Below are positions 55,001 to 64,000 of a stretch of DNA of 64,000 nucleotides, piece after piece (within the stretch, counting starts at the first letter, position 1; the number at the start of each line of letters is the position of its first letter). The DNA lies in NCBI GenBank assembly GCA_035610835.1, contig CM069459.1, positions 54,417,316 through 54,481,315 on the forward strand. The letters are read 5' to 3'. The stretch is from Ophiura sarsii (taxonomy: Eukaryota > Echinodermata > Ophiuroidea > Amphilepidida > Ophiuridae). The notes below the pieces were generated by a model. It was not told the DNA's origin, made no database searches, and saw nothing but the letters and a program-made list of their open reading frames with translations. The position numbers and the translations under genes are program-made.

Positions 55001-58000
55001 CCGTCAAGTTAAGTAAATGCAAAGAAAATACAATCATTCCATGGCAAATACAACGCTACAATAATTGACACAATAGTTATTACTTTATAGCGTCTATAAT
55101 GCGGTTGTGACCGGTCCCTTATCAAAAAAGAAACGCATTGCGATAACAAAAAGGATTTTAATTGATTGTTGCATAATAAACTACTGTCATATAATTAGTT
55201 TAAATAATGAATTTCACCCGTTGCACCCTATGTAAGACTACATGTAACACTCGCGCATTCCATATAAATGGGCCATAATCACGCATGAAATGACCAGTCC
55301 CTAACAATGTACACGCCGTATTTACTTTATCTTTACCATATATGATAAGTATATACATATCTTGCCACTCTCCAAATTAGAAGATTATGCAATGTATAAA
55401 AGACGAGTTATTCCCTATAGACGGTTGTCATATTGAGTGATTTACCATATAAACGGGCCATAATCACGCATAAAATGACCAGTCCCTAACAATGTAAATG
55501 TCGTATTTACTTTATCTTTACCATATATGATAAGTATATACATATCTTGCCACTCTCTAAATTAGAAGATTATGCAATGTATAAAAGACGAGTTATTCCC
55601 TATAGACGGTTGTCATATTGAGTGATTTACCATACAAACGGGCCATAATCACGCATAAAATGACCAGTCCCTAACAATGTAAATGTCGTATTTACTTTAT
55701 CTTTACCGTATATAACAATTATATACATATCTTGCCACTCTCCAAATTAGAAGATTATGCAATGTGTAGAACACGAGTTATTTCCTATAGACAGTTGTCA
55801 TATTGAGCATTTACCAATTGCCTCAGACAATTCCGGAAATAACTGTTGAACCACTTTGAGGACTTCGTTGAAATCAACCCCCCAGTCCCCCCATTCAATG
55901 TTGTTCGGAACCGTTTCATCTCCACGGTCGTTGGGACCCTCAACATTGATTGGTGGGGGCGGGGGAGGGATATCACTTAGTAGATAGCTCAAGCTCTCCA
56001 CACAAGTTTGTTGCAAAATCAGCGCTTGAAAATAGTCCCTTAAAGTGGGATATTAGCAAAGAAATGGACTATGTGGTCCAACACCAATTTTCCTGAATTG
56101 TCTGAATGAAGTCCAAAAAAAATCATCTGATTTTACATTTTTAGCCACAACTTTTTTATTTGTAAGTCTTTTTTGATCAAATTTTCAGTAAATAGAGATG
56201 CTATGAATCTCCTGATATACCATCATCAAGAGGTGTCTACAGTACTGAATTAGGGACTGGTCATATTAAATACCTAAACCTGCATATTTGCTCCTATTAT
56301 TCAAGGAAGCCTGACTTATTTATTTTGAAAAAAGCATCTGATACCCCGATAAACATGAGAACATTATAAAATATGATTTAAATACAACTTTGACGGTTCG
56401 TGCGTGGCGCTCGACCCAATCCCACGCGCATCCTTTGGTTACAGCTTGCGCTACGCGTTTGCATAAACTTCGAGCATAGCACTCGACTTTGTTACCAAGA
56501 AATAACATGAACAATGAGATGGTAACTAACTATCATGATTAACAATCTATACGTCTCGCGCGCAGCGCTCGACACGCCACGCGCACAGCGATAGACACTC
56601 CTCGTGCACATCGATTGACACGCCTCGCGCATATCGCTCCTAGCGGCTCGGACACAGCGCACGACATTGCTCGCGTAGCATACCGCGGCAATCATTTATT
56701 ACAGAATTATTACATTTATAACATTATAATAACAAGGCCAAAGCTAAATAAAGAGAATTATATTAAATAGCATCGTCCACAGTGGTATAAACATTACATT
56801 GTAGGTAATTCGCCGAACCCGGTCTTTGGAATTCTAATGACGCGGTGATGGACAACCGTTACACGGTTGACCGTATTGAATTGCACGCGTGTACACGATT
56901 GTCCGTCTAAATTAAATAGATAATAGGAGTTAGTTCTATTATTTATCGGGGACATCGACCGATGTGCATGCTTTTCAATGGATGGACAAACGCAACGGTT
57001 GTCCATACTCTGATAGTACGAGGGCATGGTTCTGAATATAAATACGCTATAAGGCGTTACTATGAAAGGTGTATTGTGAATCAGTGCTAATTTCTAAAGC
57101 CGAAGATAATATGACACTTGATTTGACTTGATATTGCATAGATGGGCGATTAGCTCAATTGGTTAGCGCGTTGGCCTATATTCATACTTAAGGGCAGAGA
57201 CACGGGTTCAAATCCTCATGGCGGGAGCCATTGGTGTTTTTAATAATGTATTTAATATAACATTTTCGTTATTCGCGTGGCTCATTTACTGGTTTATTTT
57301 ATTCATCTGTTTGTCACATATTGTTTTTGTTTTTTCTCTCTTTTGGTTTTTGTTCTTCTTTATTTTTGAACTTTTTTCGGTGGTTGTTGTTTGTCTTTCT
57401 TTCTCTCTGTCTACCACATGTAAAATGACCAGTCCGTCACAATGCATTTCGTACTTTTAATGCATTTATTAAACACGGAAGATAAATTATAACCGTCAAG
57501 TTAAGTAAATGCAAAGAAAATACAATCATTCCATGGCAAATACAACGCTACAATAATTGACACAATAGTTATTACTTTATAGCGTCTATAATGCGGTTGT
57601 GACCGGTCCCTTATCAAAAAAGAAACGCATTGCGATAACAAAAAGGATTTTAATTGATTGTTGCATAATAAACTACTGTCATATAATTAGTTTAAATAAT
57701 GAATTTCACCCGTTGCACCCTATGTAAGACTACATGTAACACTCGCGCATTCCATATAAATGGGCCATAATCACGCATGAAATGACCAGTCCCTAACAAT
57801 GTACACGCCGTATTTACTTTATCTTTACCATATATGATAAGTATATACATATCTTGCCACTCTCCAAATTAGAAGATTATGCAATGTATAAAAGACGAGT
57901 TATTCCCTATAGACGGTTGTCATATTGAGTGATTTACCATATAAACGGGCCATAATCACGCATAAAATGACCAGTCCCTAACAATGTAAATGTCGTATTT

Positions 58001-61000
58001 ACTTTATCTTTACCATATATGATAAGTATATACATATCTTGCCACTCTCTAAATTAGAAGATTATGCAATGTATAAAAGACGAGTTATTCCCTATAGACG
58101 GTTGTCATATTGAGTGATTTACCATACAAACGGGCCATAATCACGCATAAAATGACCAGTCCCTAACAATGTAAATGTCGTATTTACTTTATCTTTACCG
58201 TATATAACAATTATATACATATCTTGCCACTCTCCAAATTAGAAGATTATGCAATGTGTAGAACACGAGTTATTTCCTATAGACAGTTGTCATATTGAGC
58301 ATTTACCAATTGCCTCAGACAATTCCGGAAATAACTGTTGAACCACTTTGAGGACTTCGTTGAAATCAACCCCCCAGTCCCCCCATTCAATGTTGTTCGG
58401 AACCGTTTCATCTCCACGGTCGTTGGGACCCTCAACATTGATTGGTGGGGGCGGGGGAGGGATATCACTTAGTAGATAGCTCAAGCTCTCCACACAAGTT
58501 TGTTGCAAAATCAGCGCTTGAAAATAGTCCCTTAAAGTGGGATATTAGCAAAGAAATGGACTATGTGGTCCAACACCAATTTTCCTGAATTGTCTGAATG
58601 AAGTCCAAAAAAAATCATCTGATTTTACATTTTTAGCCACAACTTTTTTATTTGTAAGTCTTTTTTGATCAAATTTTCAGTAAATAGAGATGCTATGAAT
58701 CTCCTGATATACCATCATCAAGAGGTGTCTACAGTACTGAATTAGGGACTGGTCATATTAAATACCTAAACCTGCATATTTGCTCCTATTATTCAAGGAA
58801 GCCTGACTTATTTATTTTGAAAAAAGCATCTGATACCCCGATAAACATGAGAACATTATAAAATATGATTTAAATACAACTTTGACGGTTCGTGCGTGGC
58901 GCTCGACCCAATCCCACGCGCATCCTTTGGTTACAGCTTGCGCTACGCGTTTGCATAAACTTCGAGCATAGCACTCGACTTTGTTACCAAGAAATAACAT
59001 GAACAATGAGATGGTAACTAACTATCATGATTAACAATCTATACGTCTCGCGCGCAGCGCTCGACACGCCACGCGCACAGCGATAGACACTCCTCGTGCA
59101 CATCGATTGACACGCCTCGCGCATATCGCTCCTAGCGGCTCGGACACAGCGCACGACATTGCTCGCGTAGCATACCGCGGCAATCATTTATTACAGAATT
59201 ATTACATTTATAACATTATAATAACAAGGCCAAAGCTAAATAAAGAGAATTATATTAAATAGCATCGTCCACAGTGGTATAAACATTACATTGTAGGTAA
59301 TTCGCCGAACCCGGTCTTTGGAATTCTAATGACGCGGTGATGGACAACCGTTACACGGTTGACCGTATTGAATTGCACGCGTGTACACGATTGTCCGTCT
59401 AAATTAAATAGATAATAGGAGTTAGTTCTATTATTTATCGGGGACATCGACCGATGTGCATGCTTTTCAATGGATGGACAAACGCAACGGTTGTCCATAC
59501 TCTGATAGTACGAGGGCATGGTTCTGAATATAAATACGCTATAAGGCGTTACTATGAAAGGTGTATTGTGAATCAGTGCTAATTTCTAAAGCCGAAGATA
59601 ATATGACACTTGATTTGACTTGATATTGCATAGATGGGCGATTAGCTCAATTGGTTAGCGCGTTGGCCTATATTCATACTTAAGGGCAGAGACACGGGTT
59701 CAAATCCTCATGGCGGGAGCCATTGGTGTTTTTAATAATGTATTTAATATAACATTTTCGTTATTCGCGTGGCTCATTTACTGGTTTATTTTATTCATCT
59801 GTTTGTCACATATTGTTTTTGTTTTTTCTCTCTTTTGGTTTTTGTTCTTCTTTATTTTTGAACTTTTTTCGGTGGTTGTTGTTTGTCTTTCTTTCTCTCT
59901 GTCTACCACATGTAAAATGACCAGTCCGTCACAATGCATTTCGTACTTTTAATGCATTTATTAAACACGGAAGATAAATTATAACCGTCAAGTTAAGTAA
60001 ATGCAAAGAAAATACAATCATTCCATGGCAAATACAACGCTACAATAATTGACACAATAGTTATTACTTTATAGCGTCTATAATGCGGTTGTGACCGGTC
60101 CCTTATCAAAAAAGAAACGCATTGCGATAACAAAAAGGATTTTAATTGATTGTTGCATAATAAACTACTGTCATATAATTAGTTTAAATAATGAATTTCA
60201 CCCGTTGCACCCTATGTAAGACTACATGTAACACTCGCGCATTCCATATAAATGGGCCATAATCACGCATGAAATGACCAGTCCCTAACAATGTACACGC
60301 CGTATTTACTTTATCTTTACCATATATGATAAGTATATACATATCTTGCCACTCTCCAAATTAGAAGATTATGCAATGTATAAAAGACGAGTTATTCCCT
60401 ATAGACGGTTGTCATATTGAGTGATTTACCATATAAACGGGCCATAATCACGCATAAAATGACCAGTCCCTAACAATGTAAATGTCGTATTTACTTTATC
60501 TTTACCATATATGATAAGTATATACATATCTTGCCACTCTCTAAATTAGAAGATTATGCAATGTATAAAAGACGAGTTATTCCCTATAGACGGTTGTCAT
60601 ATTGAGTGATTTACCATACAAACGGGCCATAATCACGCATAAAATGACCAGTCCCTAACAATGTAAATGTCGTATTTACTTTATCTTTACCGTATATAAC
60701 AATTATATACATATCTTGCCACTCTCCAAATTAGAAGATTATGCAATGTGTAGAACACGAGTTATTTCCTATAGACAGTTGTCATATTGAGCATTTACCA
60801 ATTGCCTCAGACAATTCCGGAAATAACTGTTGAACCACTTTGAGGACTTCGTTGAAATCAACCCCCCAGTCCCCCCATTCAATGTTGTTCGGAACCGTTT
60901 CATCTCCACGGTCGTTGGGACCCTCAACATTGATTGGTGGGGGCGGGGGAGGGATATCACTTAGTAGATAGCTCAAGCTCTCCACACAAGTTTGTTGCAA

Positions 61001-64000
61001 AATCAGCGCTTGAAAATAGTCCCTTAAAGTGGGATATTAGCAAAGAAATGGACTATGTGGTCCAACACCAATTTTCCTGAATTGTCTGAATGAAGTCCAA
61101 AAAAAATCATCTGATTTTACATTTTTAGCCACAACTTTTTTATTTGTAAGTCTTTTTTGATCAAATTTTCAGTAAATAGAGATGCTATGAATCTCCTGAT
61201 ATACCATCATCAAGAGGTGTCTACAGTACTGAATTAGGGACTGGTCATATTAAATACCTAAACCTGCATATTTGCTCCTATTATTCAAGGAAGCCTGACT
61301 TATTTATTTTGAAAAAAGCATCTGATACCCCGATAAACATGAGAACATTATAAAATATGATTTAAATACAACTTTGACGGTTCGTGCGTGGCGCTCGACC
61401 CAATCCCACGCGCATCCTTTGGTTACAGCTTGCGCTACGCGTTTGCATAAACTTCGAGCATAGCACTCGACTTTGTTACCAAGAAATAACATGAACAATG
61501 AGATGGTAACTAACTATCATGATTAACAATCTATACGTCTCGCGCGCAGCGCTCGACACGCCACGCGCACAGCGATAGACACTCCTCGTGCACATCGATT
61601 GACACGCCTCGCGCATATCGCTCCTAGCGGCTCGGACACAGCGCACGACATTGCTCGCGTAGCATACCGCGGCAATCATTTATTACAGAATTATTACATT
61701 TATAACATTATAATAACAAGGCCAAAGCTAAATAAAGAGAATTATATTAAATAGCATCGTCCACAGTGGTATAAACATTACATTGTAGGTAATTCGCCGA
61801 ACCCGGTCTTTGGAATTCTAATGACGCGGTGATGGACAACCGTTACACGGTTGACCGTATTGAATTGCACGCGTGTACACGATTGTCCGTCTAAATTAAA
61901 TAGATAATAGGAGTTAGTTCTATTATTTATCGGGGACATCGACCGATGTGCATGCTTTTCAATGGATGGACAAACGCAACGGTTGTCCATACTCTGATAG
62001 TACGAGGGCATGGTTCTGAATATAAATACGCTATAAGGCGTTACTATGAAAGGTGTATTGTGAATCAGTGCTAATTTCTAAAGCCGAAGATAATATGACA
62101 CTTGATTTGACTTGATATTGCATAGATGGGCGATTAGCTCAATTGGTTAGCGCGTTGGCCTATATTCATACTTAAGGGCAGAGACACGGGTTCAAATCCT
62201 CATGGCGGGAGCCATTGGTGTTTTTAATAATGTATTTAATATAACATTTTCGTTATTCGCGTGGCTCATTTACTGGTTTATTTTATTCATCTGTTTGTCA
62301 CATATTGTTTTTGTTTTTTCTCTCTTTTGGTTTTTGTTCTTCTTTATTTTTGAACTTTTTTCGGTGGTTGTTGTTTGTCTTTCTTTCTCTCTGTCTACCA
62401 CATGTAAAATGACCAGTCCGTCACAATGCATTTCGTACTTTTAATGCATTTATTAAACACGGAAGATAAATTATAACCGTCAAGTTAAGTAAATGCAAAG
62501 AAAATACAATCATTCCATGGCAAATACAACGCTACAATAATTGACACAATAGTTATTACTTTATAGCGTCTATAATGCGGTTGTGACCGGTCCCTTATCA
62601 AAAAAGAAACGCATTGCGATAACAAAAAGGATTTTAATTGATTGTTGCATAATAAACTACTGTCATATAATTAGTTTAAATAATGAATTTCACCCGTTGC
62701 ACCCTATGTAAGACTACATGTAACACTCGCGCATTCCATATAAATGGGCCATAATCACGCATGAAATGACCAGTCCCTAACAATGTACACGCCGTATTTA
62801 CTTTATCTTTACCATATATGATAAGTATATACATATCTTGCCACTCTCCAAATTAGAAGATTATGCAATGTATAAAAGACGAGTTATTCCCTATAGACGG
62901 TTGTCATATTGAGTGATTTACCATATAAACGGGCCATAATCACGCATAAAATGACCAGTCCCTAACAATGTAAATGTCGTATTTACTTTATCTTTACCAT
63001 ATATGATAAGTATATACATATCTTGCCACTCTCTAAATTAGAAGATTATGCAATGTATAAAAGACGAGTTATTCCCTATAGACGGTTGTCATATTGAGTG
63101 ATTTACCATACAAACGGGCCATAATCACGCATAAAATGACCAGTCCCTAACAATGTAAATGTCGTATTTACTTTATCTTTACCGTATATAACAATTATAT
63201 ACATATCTTGCCACTCTCCAAATTAGAAGATTATGCAATGTGTAGAACACGAGTTATTTCCTATAGACAGTTGTCATATTGAGCATTTACCAATTGCCTC
63301 AGACAATTCCGGAAATAACTGTTGAACCACTTTGAGGACTTCGTTGAAATCAACCCCCCAGTCCCCCCATTCAATGTTGTTCGGAACCGTTTCATCTCCA
63401 CGGTCGTTGGGACCCTCAACATTGATTGGTGGGGGCGGGGGAGGGATATCACTTAGTAGATAGCTCAAGCTCTCCACACAAGTTTGTTGCAAAATCAGCG
63501 CTTGAAAATAGTCCCTTAAAGTGGGATATTAGCAAAGAAATGGACTATGTGGTCCAACACCAATTTTCCTGAATTGTCTGAATGAAGTCCAAAAAAAATC
63601 ATCTGATTTTACATTTTTAGCCACAACTTTTTTATTTGTAAGTCTTTTTTGATCAAATTTTCAGTAAATAGAGATGCTATGAATCTCCTGATATACCATC
63701 ATCAAGAGGTGTCTACAGTACTGAATTAGGGACTGGTCATATTAAATACCTAAACCTGCATATTTGCTCCTATTATTCAAGGAAGCCTGACTTATTTATT
63801 TTGAAAAAAGCATCTGATACCCCGATAAACATGAGAACATTATAAAATATGATTTAAATACAACTTTGACGGTTCGTGCGTGGCGCTCGACCCAATCCCA
63901 CGCGCATCCTTTGGTTACAGCTTGCGCTACGCGTTTGCATAAACTTCGAGCATAGCACTCGACTTTGTTACCAAGAAATAACATGAACAATGAGATGGTA

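Larger units (their letters stand above)
43367..64000. repeat. tandem array of a 2,492-bp unit, 8.28 copies, running off the window
   Basis: The same 2,492-bp sequence repeats head to tail from 43367 (acaattccgg) to the window end: full units start at 43367, 45859, 48351, 50843, 53335, 55827, 58319 and 60811, and a partial one at 63303. Copies look identical apart from two substitutions in the first units (44804, and 44969 with its equivalent 47461). Each unit contains, in plus order, an exon-like minus-strand ORF, AT-rich DNA, CpG-rich 23-bp repeats, an inverted-repeat cluster, a tRNA-like Pol III unit, a T-rich stretch and three 185-bp subrepeats. It looks like a complex macrosatellite; an assembly artefact cannot be excluded. 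Confidence 0.97.

Noticed and set aside
43367..64000. CRISPR array or ribosomal DNA repeat
   Set aside because: Animal genome, 2.5-kb unit without short spacers; no rRNA or 5S sequence recognised in the unit.

Overview
This is a 64 kb piece of an animal nuclear genome. Evidence: short exons with GT..AG introns and consistent phases, an adhesion G-protein-coupled receptor gene, a secreted CUB-domain gene, CR1/L2-like LINE debris, tRNA-derived SINE-like units, many MITE-like elements, and AT-rich non-coding DNA with many TAGGCCTA-like words. An invertebrate deuterostome (echinoderm or hemichordate type) fits best; this is an inference, and the sequence does not settle the species. None of the gene models is a single long ORF; they were rebuilt by reading splice sites.

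Layout. (1) 1-3.1 kb: 5' end of a minus-strand secreted protein: a signal-peptide exon (3038-3113) spliced in phase 1 to a complete CUB-domain exon (1433-1801); the rest lies off the left edge. (2) 3.1-14.8 kb: intergenic, filled with foldbacks, a LINE 3' end, a tRNA-like sequence, an AT-rich degenerate tandem array and several MITE families. (3) 14.9-43.1 kb: a minus-strand adhesion GPCR of at least 20 exons (about 807 residues visible, 5' incomplete): second half of an F5/8 type C (discoidin) domain, a Ser/Thr-rich stalk, a GAIN-type region, a GPS motif, seven transmembrane helices and a short cytoplasmic tail. All exon phases join, and the summed length is divisible by three. Its introns hold at least eleven copies of one MITE family, an 800-bp near-perfect foldback and a dead LINE reverse transcriptase. 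(4) 43,367 to the end: a tandem array of a 2,492-bp unit, eight full copies plus 0.28, practically identical and running off the right edge. Each unit has an exon-like minus-strand ORF with splice-site-like borders, CpG-rich 23-bp repeats, a tRNA-like Pol III unit (A box, B box, T5 terminator) and three 185-bp subrepeats.

The array starts 279 bp upstream of the first visible receptor exon, where the exon for the first half of the discoidin domain would be expected. The receptor's 5' end must therefore lie beyond the array (an intron of more than 20 kb), or the array has displaced it, or the assembly is wrong there. The array with its Pol III-like unit and repeated exon, and the clustering of one MITE family next to splice sites, are the observations most worth a second look.
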